From contig NZ_CP066339.1 in NCBI RefSeq assembly GCF_016406125.1, forward strand, positions 1,302,001 to 1,366,000: 64,000 bases of DNA, in the 5' to 3' direction. The position numbers and the translations under genes were made by a program. This DNA is from Alicyclobacillus sp. SO9 (lineage in GTDB: Bacteria; Bacillota; Bacilli; Alicyclobacillales; Alicyclobacillaceae). Within the stretch, counting starts at the first letter, position 1, and each line of letters opens with the position of its first letter. Positions 8,847 to 17,262 of the stretch are shown here, in pieces. The notes below the pieces were generated by a model, which was not told where the DNA came from, ran no database searches, and saw only the letters and a program-made list of their open reading frames with translations.

Positions 8847-10514
8847 TCAACCAGCACAGCATGAAAGCTTTGATACGTCTTTGTCGAAGGTCAGTGCTGC
8901 CAGCTTTATCCCTTCCGTCATGGTTAGATATGGGGCAAGCGTTGACCGCAGATCTTCGATGGTCAGTCCAAACTTCACTGCGAGCACGCCGGAGTATATG
9001 ACATCACCTGCGTTTTCCGCCACCACATGGACACCGAGGATCTTCCGTGTCTTTGCATCCGCTACGAGCTTGAATACGCCAGTCGTCTCTCGATTGACCA
9101 GAGCCCGAGGTACAGCATCAAGCGGAAGGACGGAAGTTAAAACCGCGTATCCACTGGATTGTGCCTGATCTTCTGTAAGCCCAACGGTCGCAACTGCAGG
9201 ATGTGTAAATGTGACACCAGGAACGGCTGTCAAATCGACCCTTTCTTCGCTGCCAGCCAGTGCGTTCTTTGCTACAACTCCACCTTCATAAGCTGCTACA
9301 TACACGAATTGGGGTCCCATGGTAACGTCGCCTGCCGCATAAATCTGGTGATTACTCGTGCGAAGATAGTCATTCACCAGAACTTCACCGCTATCACCAA
9401 CTCGTACATTTGCTGCACTCAGATTTAACGCTTCAGTATTGGGCTGACGACCTGTTGCAACGAGCAAGGCTTCCGCTTCGACAACTTCCTCCTGACCATT
9501 CACCGTGAGATATACCCGTTTGAGATCTCCGTCCTGCTCGACACGATGAAATGTCGCACCGGTGATGATATTGATTCCTTGATCCGTCAACGCCGTGGTG
9601 ACCGCCTCCGAAATTTCTGGATCGTACGACTTCAATACACGAGCACCCCGCTGCATCAGGGTAACCTCTGCACCAAGATTGTGGAACATCTGACCAAGCT
9701 CCATGGCGATATATCCAGAACCAATGACAGCCAACCGTTTGGGCAGTTCCTTAAGTTCAAGTGCCGTGGTGCTGACTAGGTAATCCACGTCTTTCAATCC
9801 AGGAATATTGGGCACAGCAGGTGATGCTCCGGTCGAAATCAGGAAGTTTCGAGCCTTGATCTTTCGCCCGTTCACTTCAACGGTCGCCTCATCTACAAAA
9901 CGAGCCTCGCCCTGAATGAATTCAAAACCGTATTCGTCAATCAAGTCAATATACTTCTGTTGGCGGAGTGCTCCGACCAACTCATCTTTACGGTCGATAA
10001 GTTTCCCTAAATCTACAGGCTCAGCGGATGTGTTAAGCCCTTGGAATGGATTTTGCGCTGCCAGATGATTGATTTCACCCGCACGAAGCATGTTTTTTGA
10101 GGGGACACAGCCAATGTTGACACATGTTCCACCGACGGTTCCCCGCTCCACCATGGCAACTTTCGCACCATACGACACGGCTTGAATTGCCGCTGAGAAT
10201 GCTGAACCGCCTGACCCGATGATAAGCAAGTCGTAGTCGAAGTTCCCACCAGTGTCGGGTAGAACGCTGGGCTGTGGATCGCTGAAGACGGTAGCGTCAC
10301 CAGGCTTGTACCCTGTATCCGTAATCGCCTGTTTCGCAGCATCAAGCTGATTGAGGTCTGTCAGTTCAAATGTAGCTTCATTGCGGCGAAAACTAGCCGA
10401 TATATTGTCAGCTCCCACGCTTTTAAGCGCATGGGACACATGGCGTTCACAATCATCACAAGTCATTCCATCTACGACGAGTCGAATGTGCTTTTTGCTG
10501 CTTGATTCAGTCAT
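8847..10514 (-). CDS. merA: Mercuric reductase MerA
   Basis: The enzyme reduces Hg(II) to Hg(0) with NADPH in the cytoplasm. It has an N-terminal heavy-metal-associated domain (GMTCDDC, residues 16-22), an FAD-binding [10 protein letters not shown] motif near residue 100, the redox-active disulfide in [13 protein letters not shown] near residue 130, a second dinucleotide motif [10 protein letters not shown], and the C-terminal vicinal cysteines CC at 552-553 that pass mercury to the active site. The length of 555 aa is typical. The start has GGAGGG upstream. It is the last gene of a minus-strand operon after the metal sensor, a thioredoxin-like lipoprotein and a CcdA-like protein. Confidence 0.93.
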   Translation of the reverse strand: MTESSSKKHIRLVVDGMTCDDCERHVSHALKSVGADNISASFRRNEATFELTDLNQLDAAKQAITDTGYKPGDATVFSDPQPSVLPDTGGNFDYDLLIIGSGGSAFSAAIQAVSYGAKVAMVERGTVGGTCVNIGCVPSKNMLRAGEINHLAAQNPFQGLNTSAEPVDLGKLIDRKDELVGALRQQKYIDLIDEYGFEFIQGEARFVDEATVEVNGRKIKARNFLISTGASPAVPNIPGLKDVDYLVSTTALELKELPKRLAVIGSGYIAMELGQMFHNLGAEVTLMQRGARVLKSYDPEISEAVTTALTDQGINIITGATFHRVEQDGDLKRVYLTVNGQEEVVEAEALLVATGRQPNTEALNLSAANVRVGDSGEVLVNDYLRTSNHQIYAAGDVTMGPQFVYVAAYEGGVVAKNALAGSEERVDLTAVPGVTFTHPAVATVGLTEDQAQSSGYAVLTSVLPLDAVPRALVNRETTGVFKLVADAKTRKILGVHVVAENAGDVIYSGVLAVKFGLTIEDLRSTLAPYLTMTEGIKLAALTFDKDVSKLSCCAG

Positions 10515-10541
10515 ATGAAATCCCTCCGTTAAAATTCTGCA

Positions 10542-11210
10542 TCACATATGAATGTATGGAAACCAGTACATAACGAGGTACACACCTGTGGCAAAAGTGA
10601 TGAGACCACTCAGTCGTCCCATCCATCGGGCGCCCATTCTCACCCATTTCATAACCACTTGTTGTGACAATGTCGCTCCTATGGAAATTCCGGTGACTAC
10701 TACGCCCATACCCAACGCGTAGAGAATAAAATCCCACATACCTTTCGCAAAATCACCAGCATGGAAAGAGGAAAGGACTAAAACAGCGAATAGAGGTAAC
10801 GTACACCCTAGAGAACCCAATGCATATAACACACCATAGAGAATAAATGAAATTTTTGACCCTCGGCGTAGGTTCTGATTCGTGCCTCTTAACTCTAAAG
10901 CAAGCACATTCTTACCGAATATCATTAATATCCCAAAAATAATAAAGAATACCCCGACCAGAAAAGCAAGCCAAGCTACCAAGGTACCTAGTACGGAAGC
11001 AACCAAAGATGAGAGAAACCCAGCTACGATAAAAATGCCAAGAAACCCGACAGTCATCAACAAACCTGCCCAAAGTCCATCCCATGCCCGTTTTTTTTCG
11101 CCGCCGATTAAATAGACAATATAAGAGGGTAACATAGCGACACCACAAGGATTAAATGTCGCCAGAATTCCTGCTGCGAGTACGACGGGAAGTCCGCTTA
11201 AATAGCTCAT
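10542..11210 (-). CDS. CcdA/DsbD-type membrane protein in mer operon
   Basis: This 222-aa protein with about six membrane segments has the two intramembrane cysteines of CcdA/DsbD proteins, in NPCGVAMLPSY near residue 22 and in SLGCTLPLF near residue 134. Such proteins move reducing equivalents from cytoplasmic thioredoxin to extracytoplasmic partners. It overlaps the thioredoxin-like lipoprotein by 4 nt (ATGA), so the two are translationally coupled and probably form a redox pair. In the mer operon it occupies the place usually held by MerT. It could transport or hand over mercury or protect surface thiols, but that is inference. Confidence 0.8.
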   Translation of the reverse strand: MSYLSGLPVVLAAGILATFNPCGVAMLPSYIVYLIGGEKKRAWDGLWAGLLMTVGFLGIFIVAGFLSSLVASVLGTLVAWLAFLVGVFFIIFGILMIFGKNVLALELRGTNQNLRRGSKISFILYGVLYALGSLGCTLPLFAVLVLSSFHAGDFAKGMWDFILYALGMGVVVTGISIGATLSQQVVMKWVRMGARWMGRLSGLITFATGVYLVMYWFPYIHM

Positions 11211-11692
11211 GTAGATATCACCTTTTGAATCTTTTGTAGGGAAGGAGCAATTCCCTTGTAAATTTGCTTATGATGATAAAGGACGATCACAGTATCCAAC
11301 GATTGAATTTTGAAATGGTTCACCCACTTACTCTGCTTGTCAATCACGTGTGTCCAATTTGCCCCAACAGAATGTTTGAAATTCTGGATTTCCTTTGGCG
11401 TATTAAATCCTTGAACGTCAATTGAAATCAGTTTTGCGTGAATTTGCGAACGGTCTTTGGCAAAACGCTTTTCGCCAGCAACGCAGGAACCGCAACTCGG
11501 AGACATAAAATACAAGATGGTTTTTTGATTCGGGTTGACAGAGACGGTTTTCCCATCGGCAGCTTTAAACTGTAACTCGTGGCTTGAAGTGGGGGATTGT
11601 ACCTTTCCAGTTCTAGCTTGCCCTGCGTTCGTTCCGCATCCTGCCAGTAGTGATGTGACGGCAACCGCAGTAAGCCCTATAGCATACTTCAT
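11207..11692 (-). CDS. Thioredoxin-like lipoprotein in mer operon
   Basis: The lipoprotein signal (MKYAIGLTAVAV, lipobox LAGC) is followed by a thioredoxin-fold region with CGSC near residue 67 in the context YFMSPSCGSCVAGEKRF. It should sit on the outer face of the membrane. The gene begins 18 nt after the regulator and overlaps the CcdA-like gene by 4 nt, so all are probably co-transcribed. Its CxxC could bind Hg(II) like MerP or be kept reduced by the CcdA partner. Which of these applies cannot be decided from sequence. Confidence 0.75.
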   Translation of the reverse strand: MKYAIGLTAVAVTSLLAGCGTNAGQARTGKVQSPTSSHELQFKAADGKTVSVNPNQKTILYFMSPSCGSCVAGEKRFAKDRSQIHAKLISIDVQGFNTPKEIQNFKHSVGANWTHVIDKQSKWVNHFKIQSLDTVIVLYHHKQIYKGIAPSLQKIQKVIST

Positions 11693-11710
11693 CGCGCATA
11701 ACCCCCCCTT

Positions 11711-12046
11711 TTACATCCGCGTGCAACTGCTGATGTGCGCTGCATTGTCAGCCACAATACCCTTCGCAAGTTGCAATATCGTTCGGACGCGCTCATCTGC
11801 AATTCGATAAAAGACGTATTTTCCGCTCTGCCGAGAACTGACATAACCGCACCATTTCAGACAGGCTAAATGATTGGATACTTGTCCCTGGGATATATTG
11901 AGTCGTTGAACCAATTCACTTACAGTCTGCTCTCCATCCAGTAGCATTTCCGTGATTTTTAATCGTGTTGGGTTTGAAAGACCATGAAAGAACTTAGCAT
12001 ATAATTCTGTTTGCAGGTCTTGATCTTCGGAGAGAAAAAGTTCCAA
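11711..12046 (-). CDS. ArsR/SmtB-family metal sensor of the mer operon (CmtR-like)
   Basis: This 111-aa winged-helix repressor has the recognition region SQGQVSNHLACLKWCGYV. The two cysteines in LACLKWC and a third near the C-terminus (SSCTRM) match the alpha-4 plus tail cysteine layout known for CmtR and for ArsR-type mercury regulators. It should bind DNA without metal and release it when Hg(II) or Cd/Pb is bound. It is the first gene of the mer operon. The TTG start at 12046 has AGGGTGAG upstream. A dyad at 12146-12161 is a candidate operator. Confidence 0.85.
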   Translation of the reverse strand: MELFLSEDQDLQTELYAKFFHGLSNPTRLKITEMLLDGEQTVSELVQRLNISQGQVSNHLACLKWCGYVSSRQSGKYVFYRIADERVRTILQLAKGIVADNAAHISSCTRM

Positions 12047-12145
12047 AATAGCTCACCCTTTCTGAACTCATATCGAAAACGACAAACTTGATTTTGATAC
12101 GCTTTTAATAAATTCAGTGGTTACAAATTCCCGTCTAATATATTT

Positions 12146-12161
12146 TCATATCTAAATATGA
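12146..12161. promoter_or_regulatory. Candidate operator for the ArsR-type mer regulator
   Basis: TCATAT-CTAA-ATATGA is a perfect 6-bp inverted repeat about 100 bp upstream of the regulator start, in an AT-rich region. Such AT-rich dyads are typical of ArsR-family operators. It also lies 6 bp upstream of the ATG of the split ORF on the other strand. Confidence 0.4.
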
Positions 12162-12167
12162 CTGTCA

Positions 12168-12307
12168 ATGAGGATCACAAATATTATAGGTCGAGAAAGA
12201 AAAGGACAAATTGTATATACTGTTACGATTCATCTGTCGGGTGATCTTCAGGACTTTGATAGCTTTTCTAGCCCTTTCTTTGATAGAGATTTTATTGCGC
12301 TTATGGG
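12168..12307 (+). other. Exon 1 of a short ORF apparently split by two group II introns
   Basis: This is an open frame from ATG 12168 to the inferred intron boundary after TATGGG (12302-12307). Joined to 16689-16700 and 19039-19066 it gives 180 nt, a 59-aa protein plus TAA. The protein begins MRITNIIGRERKG and ends LMGALATQENADQTA. I do not recognise it. The ATG lacks a clear ribosome site, so the true gene might start elsewhere. Confidence 0.45.
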
Positions 12308-13043
12308 CTGCGACTTGAAAGTCGTCGGGAATCATGCGGTGCAAATCCGCCCGTCCAGAACTGCGGATGCGAACCTACCGTGACGTGGGACAGTGGTAAC
12401 GCCGTCTTGCGATAGCTCACGGAACAATGTAGCCGCGCCAGATAGGGTGAATTCTGGCCGGAGCTAGGTTGAGAAGTGCATGGTGAACACCAGTGAACCC
12501 CATATAAACCGCGTTACGCAAGACAAGCGAAACACCATGACACGCTTGAGCCAAAAGGCAAGTAGCCGGAATCGTCACTCCCGTTTTGGCGATTCGCAGT
12601 TCTAAGCGCTACCGCGGGACTCGGGGTACCTAAACACTTCAGAGACGGGTTGTCGACGGAACAAGGTAAGCCCCACGGGGTCTGTCCTGTATGGACAGTA
12701 AGCGGAACGTAAGTGAAGCCGAACTCCCTAGGGGGTAGAGGAACGGGCAAAAAGCAAAAGCTGTCTTGTAATGGGACAGATAAGGGTAGCGGACATGCTA
12801 AGATGCCCTGACGCGAAAGCGTGCAGACTTGCCCAAGGTCATCCAGCCGGAAATCCTGCAGCATGAGACGAAAGAGCAGCGGTACGATGTCAAGGCCCTA
12901 AGGTGACATAATATTTGTCGAATTGCTACTACGTTGGACGTGGTGCCAAAATTAGCAATACTCAACTAAGCCCACCCTACCTAGATTTTTAAAATATGGT
13001 GAAAAACCTAGGAACTGGTGGATAGAGGTCGATCGCGGTAAGT

Positions 13044-14294
13044 TTATGCGCGTTGTCGGACCCCTCCTTCCGGAGTGTAAAGTCGGTTGGTCTTTAGCAG
13101 ATAGAAGACCACTCGCATCAGTTTCCGGGCTGTAAGCGCAAGGGTACGTCCCTCGGCAAATTCCTTTGGCTCCGCTCTCTTCTTGGCATAGTACTCGGCG
13201 AAAACAGGGTCGTGCACCCGGACACTGTTTGCCGCTTCAACCATGTAGTACTTGAGGTAGCGGTTGCCAGAATGAATCAGTCGAGTTCGGTTGGCTGTGA
13301 ATTTCCCGGACTGGTGAACGGTCCAAGCGAGCCCGGCGTGTTTAGCGGCTTCCGCGTGGCTCTTAAACTGGCTTACATCCAGCTCAGCTACAATGCCGGA
13401 AGCAAGAATGGGACCGATACCGGGAATGGAATCAAGGGTTTGCGGGATCGTCGCCAAGTGGTCCTCAATTCCTTTGCGTAGTGCCTTCAGTTGCTCTTGT
13501 ACCGTTCGAATCACGCGAATACTAGAAGCCATTGCGAGATTGACCGAGTCCGACATCGACTGGGGTAGCCGGTACGAGGAGCGAGCAGCCTTCTGTAGCA
13601 CTTTAGCAACGACCTCAGGATTTTCGAATCGGTTCTTGCCATGTGCCACAAGGAATTCAATGAGACGCTCAAGGGGCATCTCACAGAGTTCCTCAACGGA
13701 TTCGAATTCCTCCATGACAGCAATGGAAGTTGCCGAGAGCTTGTTTCTCTTAAAGGGACCTGTGCTGCTGTAGTCACTGAACTTGAGATACAAGTTCGTC
13801 ATGAGGAAGTTGCTCTCTCTAGACAGATCCTGCATCAGGTGGTAGCGGGCTCGCGTCAAGCGCTGCAACGCCATGAGCGGCTCGCTCCAGGTAAAGGGAT
13901 GCGGGAGAAGGCCTGTCCGAAGCTTAGCTGCGATAAACCAGGCATCTACTCTATCGTTCTTGGGGGCACTCAGGTAATGGGATTTCTTAAACTCCCTGAT
14001 AAGACTGGGGTTAAAGACGTAGACCCTACGCTGAACACCAAAGTCCAAATGACGTTGCAGATACATGGCGGCATGGGTTGAGTAGCATCCAGTATGTTCG
14101 AGACCAAAGAGAATCTCTTCAGCCTGTTTCTGTTTTGCCAGCTTGGAGATACGATCCTGAAACTCTAAAATCCCAGGACGATTGTTGGTAACGGTGAATC
14201 GACTCACAGGTCGTTTCTCATCGTCCTGTGTTAAGCAGCAAACCACGTTCTCTTGGCTGCCTACATCAATTCCGACAAACAAGGAGGAAGTCAA
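13044..14294 (-). CDS. IS110-family transposase
   Basis: The N-terminal DEDD domain is visible (FVGIDVGSQENV, LEHTGCY, KNDRVDAWF). The C-terminal IS116/IS110/IS902 domain has SIPGIGPILASGI and the HSGNRYLKYYM region containing the conserved serine. IS110 enzymes recombine DNA through a DEDD plus serine active site guided by a bridge RNA. The TTG start at 14294 follows a near-perfect AAGGAGGTGATT. An upstream in-frame start at 14360 would bury that site inside the gene. The 416-aa product looks intact. The element sits inside group II intron 1, opposite in orientation to the intron. Confidence 0.85.
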   Translation of the reverse strand: MTSSLFVGIDVGSQENVVCCLTQDDEKRPVSRFTVTNNRPGILEFQDRISKLAKQKQAEEILFGLEHTGCYSTHAAMYLQRHLDFGVQRRVYVFNPSLIREFKKSHYLSAPKNDRVDAWFIAAKLRTGLLPHPFTWSEPLMALQRLTRARYHLMQDLSRESNFLMTNLYLKFSDYSSTGPFKRNKLSATSIAVMEEFESVEELCEMPLERLIEFLVAHGKNRFENPEVVAKVLQKAARSSYRLPQSMSDSVNLAMASSIRVIRTVQEQLKALRKGIEDHLATIPQTLDSIPGIGPILASGIVAELDVSQFKSHAEAAKHAGLAWTVHQSGKFTANRTRLIHSGNRYLKYYMVEAANSVRVHDPVFAEYYAKKRAEPKEFAEGRTLALTARKLMRVVFYLLKTNRLYTPEGGVRQRA

Positions 14295-14640
14295 TATAAT
14301 CACCTCCTTCAGGTTGGGATGCAGATGCCTGCGACCTCGGGATGACCCTGGGAAACCCATGAACGACAGCCTTGCGAGCTATTGGAATACACCAGACGTC
14401 ATCGGTGCACGAGCCTCCTTCTGCTGGCAGGAGGGATGACGGACCGGGAAACAGTCAGCGTGTAGGTCTATTCCATGGGGCCAGGGGAACAATCTTTCCT
14501 CGGAAGACACCCTCAGATGAGGGGCAACGGGAGGGATAGGAACATTCCCTTGGTAGACACCTACGGCTATTTTCCCAAGATCAGCCCGAGGTCGTAAACA
14601 CTCACTTTGTCACAGAAAGGTCTATCAACATTTGATTAGG
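14295..14640 (-). ncRNA. Candidate IS110 bridge-RNA region
   Basis: This stretch of about 340 bp without a gene lies upstream of the transposase, where the IS110 group encodes its structured bridge RNA (known for IS621). It holds several short inverted repeats and GC-rich runs. I cannot delimit the RNA or its target- and donor-binding loops without folding. Confidence 0.4.
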
Positions 14641-14734
14641 TTTTCAAGGAACAGAAATTTAATAGAGCAACTACATTATGGTTTTACGTAAACCAATTCA
14701 GCAGCTGTTCTTAATATACAAGGAGTGGTCTGTT

Positions 14735-16615
14735 ATGAACCGAAAAGCCGTCTCACAAGACGAGTCAACAGGCCACATTCGTGAGAATCCCCGCGAAGTC
14801 CACGAAGACGCAATCATGCGCGCGTGGGTAGAAGCTCAAACAGCGGATACCAGTGAGCATGCAGATGAGTGGATAGATTGGAAGGGAATCGAACGTCACG
14901 TTCTCAGGTTACAGCGACAACTGGCCCACGCAGTCGAACACAACAATCGTAAAGCTGTGCGTCACTACAAGTGGCTCATCCGCACTAGCCATCACACCAG
15001 GCTTCTGGCCATTCGGCACGTGACACAAGAAAACCGTGGACGCCATACACCGGGAGTGGACGGAAGGACCTACGCCACGCCAGAAAAGAGACGTGAGTTA
15101 AGTGGACTCGTCAATCTCCAGAGTCGCCTCTTACCCGTTCGGCGTGTGTATATCGTCAAGAAAAACGGAAAACTCAGGCCGCTCGGCATTCCAACTACCC
15201 ATGATCGCGTGTGTCAGGCCATTCATAAAGCGGCTATGGAACCAGAATGGGACATCCAGTTTGCGCCCAACACGTACGGATTCCGTCCACAACGATCGAC
15301 ATGGGATGCCATGAGTCAAGTCTTCGCGAACCTCTGCAAGTCAGGCTCGGCACCATGGGTCATCGAAGGGGACATACGCGGCTATTTTGACAACGTCGAC
15401 CATGCGAAACTCTTGGCCAAATTGGCCCCGGAGGACCGTGTATATGTTCGGCGTATGTTGAAAGCCCCGGTCCTCGACCCCGAAGAAGGCCTGCAGGCAA
15501 GCACGCGGGGCACTCCGCAGGGTGGCCTAGTTTCGCCGTTAATTGCGGTCATCGCGCTGCAGGGTATGGAGAAGGATTTGCGGCAAAAGGCCTTCCAAAT
15601 GAAATTCGGAAGTAGCCGTGCTAACCCTGGCATCAACATCGTCTCTTACGCGGATGACTTCATTGTCACGTGCAAAACGAAGGAGCAAGCAGAGCAGTTC
15701 GTTCCAGTCATCGCCCAGTGGCTTGCGGATAACGTAGGCGTCGAACTCAGCCTAGAAAAAACTCACATAACCAATGTCAATGACGGATTCGACTTCCTCG
15801 GATTCCATGTCCGCAAGTACAAGGGACAGCTATTGATTAAACCCGCTAAGGACAGTAAACTCGCTGTTCTACGGAAAATCAAAAGTATACTGGACGCGAA
15901 CAAGTCAGCCAAACAATCCATGGTCATTCGACTGCTTAATCCTATTATTCGCGGGTGGGGCAATTACTACAGCACACAGGTCAGCAAAAAAGTCTTCGCA
16001 TACTGTGACCATCGAATTAACCAGATGCTGTGGAGATGGGCAAAACGACGTCACCCTAAAAAGAGTGCAAAGTGGCTATACCAGAGGTATTTTGCCCGAA
16101 TCGGAAGCCGAAACTGGGTATTCTCCGACGGCACCTTCACTCTAGCCACCATGACTGATGTTCGCATCATTCGTCACATCAAGATACAGGGACGCCGTTC
16201 GCCTCACCGACCAAGTGACCACGAATACTTTGAGGCAAGGCGACAACAACTGCTACTCAAGCGTTTGAATGGCTTCCAGAAGAAAGTGGTGCGCAAAACT
16301 AACGGACGATGTGCTCTCTGCGGATGTAATATATCTGCAGAGCACTTCCGTCGCTGGCAGGTCAACGGAGATAATGACATCCTTTTCGCTCGAATGATTC
16401 CCGAACGATTAGGTGGGCACAACACGATTGAAAATGTAGTCGTCACGCATCGATGGTGCTACGAAAAATATCGCTCCATCAATGACTATGATACTTTGCC
16501 AGACAATCCAGAACGCTATCTTTCCGGTCAGGAAAGCATTGTTAATGGACAAGTGGTTTGGCATGAAAAACGCTCAGAAGGCCAACGACGACAGCAAAAC
16601 TGCAGGATGGCTTGA
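14735..16615 (+). CDS. ltrA: Group II intron maturase / reverse transcriptase with HNH endonuclease (LtrA-like)
   Basis: This intron-encoded protein of 626 aa appears intact. It has RT motifs with TPGVDG, LGIPTTHDR, YGFRPQRS, the catalytic SYADDF, and DFLGF. A maturase X domain (IIRGWGNYY) and a C-terminal HNH zinc module with CALCGC and a later C follow. It should splice its intron and drive target-primed reverse transcription. ATG 14735 follows AAGGAG. The longer frame to 14678 lacks such a site. The stop codon overlaps the first base pair region of domain V, which is usual for compact introns. Confidence 0.9.
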   Translation: MNRKAVSQDESTGHIRENPREVHEDAIMRAWVEAQTADTSEHADEWIDWKGIERHVLRLQRQLAHAVEHNNRKAVRHYKWLIRTSHHTRLLAIRHVTQENRGRHTPGVDGRTYATPEKRRELSGLVNLQSRLLPVRRVYIVKKNGKLRPLGIPTTHDRVCQAIHKAAMEPEWDIQFAPNTYGFRPQRSTWDAMSQVFANLCKSGSAPWVIEGDIRGYFDNVDHAKLLAKLAPEDRVYVRRMLKAPVLDPEEGLQASTRGTPQGGLVSPLIAVIALQGMEKDLRQKAFQMKFGSSRANPGINIVSYADDFIVTCKTKEQAEQFVPVIAQWLADNVGVELSLEKTHITNVNDGFDFLGFHVRKYKGQLLIKPAKDSKLAVLRKIKSILDANKSAKQSMVIRLLNPIIRGWGNYYSTQVSKKVFAYCDHRINQMLWRWAKRRHPKKSAKWLYQRYFARIGSRNWVFSDGTFTLATMTDVRIIRHIKIQGRRSPHRPSDHEYFEARRQQLLLKRLNGFQKKVVRKTNGRCALCGCNISAEHFRRWQVNGDNDILFARMIPERLGGHNTIENVVVTHRWCYEKYRSINDYDTLPDNPERYLSGQESIVNGQVVWHEKRSEGQRRQQNCRMA

Positions 16616-16647
16616 GCTGCATAACGGTAAACTGTTACGTGCAGTTC
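16614..16647 (+). ncRNA. Domain V of group II intron 1
   Basis: The 34-nt hairpin starts GAGCTGC, has a GTAA tetraloop and ends GCAGTTC, with the catalytic AGC triad at 16615-16617. A domain VI hairpin with a GCAA loop follows. Confidence 0.88.
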
Positions 16648-16688
16648 TGAGGGGAGAAGGAGGTCGCAAGGCCTCCGACTTACCCGAC

Positions 16689-16700
16689 GGCGTTAGCGAC
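16689..16700 (+). other. 12-nt micro-exon between two group II introns
   Basis: GGCGTTAGCGAC lies between the inferred 3' end of intron 1 and the GTGCG start of intron 2. Its last six bases AGCGAC (16695-16700) are complementary to EBS1 of intron 2. It is four codons long and keeps frame between the outer exons. Confidence 0.6.
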
Positions 16701-17262
16701 GTGCGCCATGAGGCGCTATGTATCGAAGCCACAGACACTGTGGCTGACGGGTACCTCACCCCGTCAAGGCTAGGATGGCATGCGTTGGGTTTGAGTAAAC
16801 CCTGGGTGTGGAGCCCATCTAACAATGTACCTGTGAGGGAGAACCGACCTCCCAAGAAGCGGGGCTAGCCTCCAAGACCTGCTATGGTCAGCGAAAGCAA
16901 AGGCATGTCTGAAGCGTGGTCAAGCCCAACACCGGAAATCGTCGGATGATACGGGTGGGATGGAACGAACACACCCCCCTGTCGCTTGGGGGTATGGCCC
17001 GGTTTAACCGGTGGTCAAGGTGGTATAGAGGTACAACCCCCTTGAATCTTCCCCGCGTATAGTGGTGACCTAAGGCAGTGAGACGATACGTGGTGAACAT
17101 GGGAACCGATGCATTCGTCCCGATGGGATGGACAGCTACGTTGAAGTGAATGTGTCGGGGCGGAGGAACCGTAGTAGTCGGAGATGGGGAAAGCCCACCA
17201 CATGGCGAAGGGTTCCAGTTTAAAGTAGGTGCGCGCAAGTAAAGTAGGACTCCCACACGGGA

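Larger units (their letters stand above)
13044..14640 (-). mobile_element. IS110-family element nested in group II intron 1 (ends approximate)
   Basis: The element comprises the transposase gene plus about 340 bp of upstream non-coding DNA. IS110 elements usually lack terminal inverted repeats, so the ends cannot be fixed by eye. The left border lies somewhere between about 12900 and 13044, and the right border between about 14600 and 14700. The hairpin at 12978-13010 may lie within the element or the intron. Confidence 0.6.
12308..16688 (+). mobile_element. Group II intron 1 (interrupted by IS110)
   Basis: The 5' part (12308 to about 12950) has domain I-like sequence. A maturase gene follows at 14735-16615, a canonical domain V at 16614-16647, and a domain VI whose bulged A (16682) is the seventh base from the proposed 3' end. 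EBS1 CCCATA (12499-12504) is complementary to the last six exon bases TATGGG (12302-12307). The first intron base reads C (CTGCGAC) where GTGCG is the rule. An IS110 element lies between domain I and the maturase. Exact borders are inferred from these signals. Confidence 0.7.

Noticed and set aside
12978-13010. Hairpin CCTAGATTTTT / AAAAACCTAGG
   Set aside because: It could be intron or IS110 sequence or a terminator of the transposase gene. Its role cannot be assigned without the element borders.
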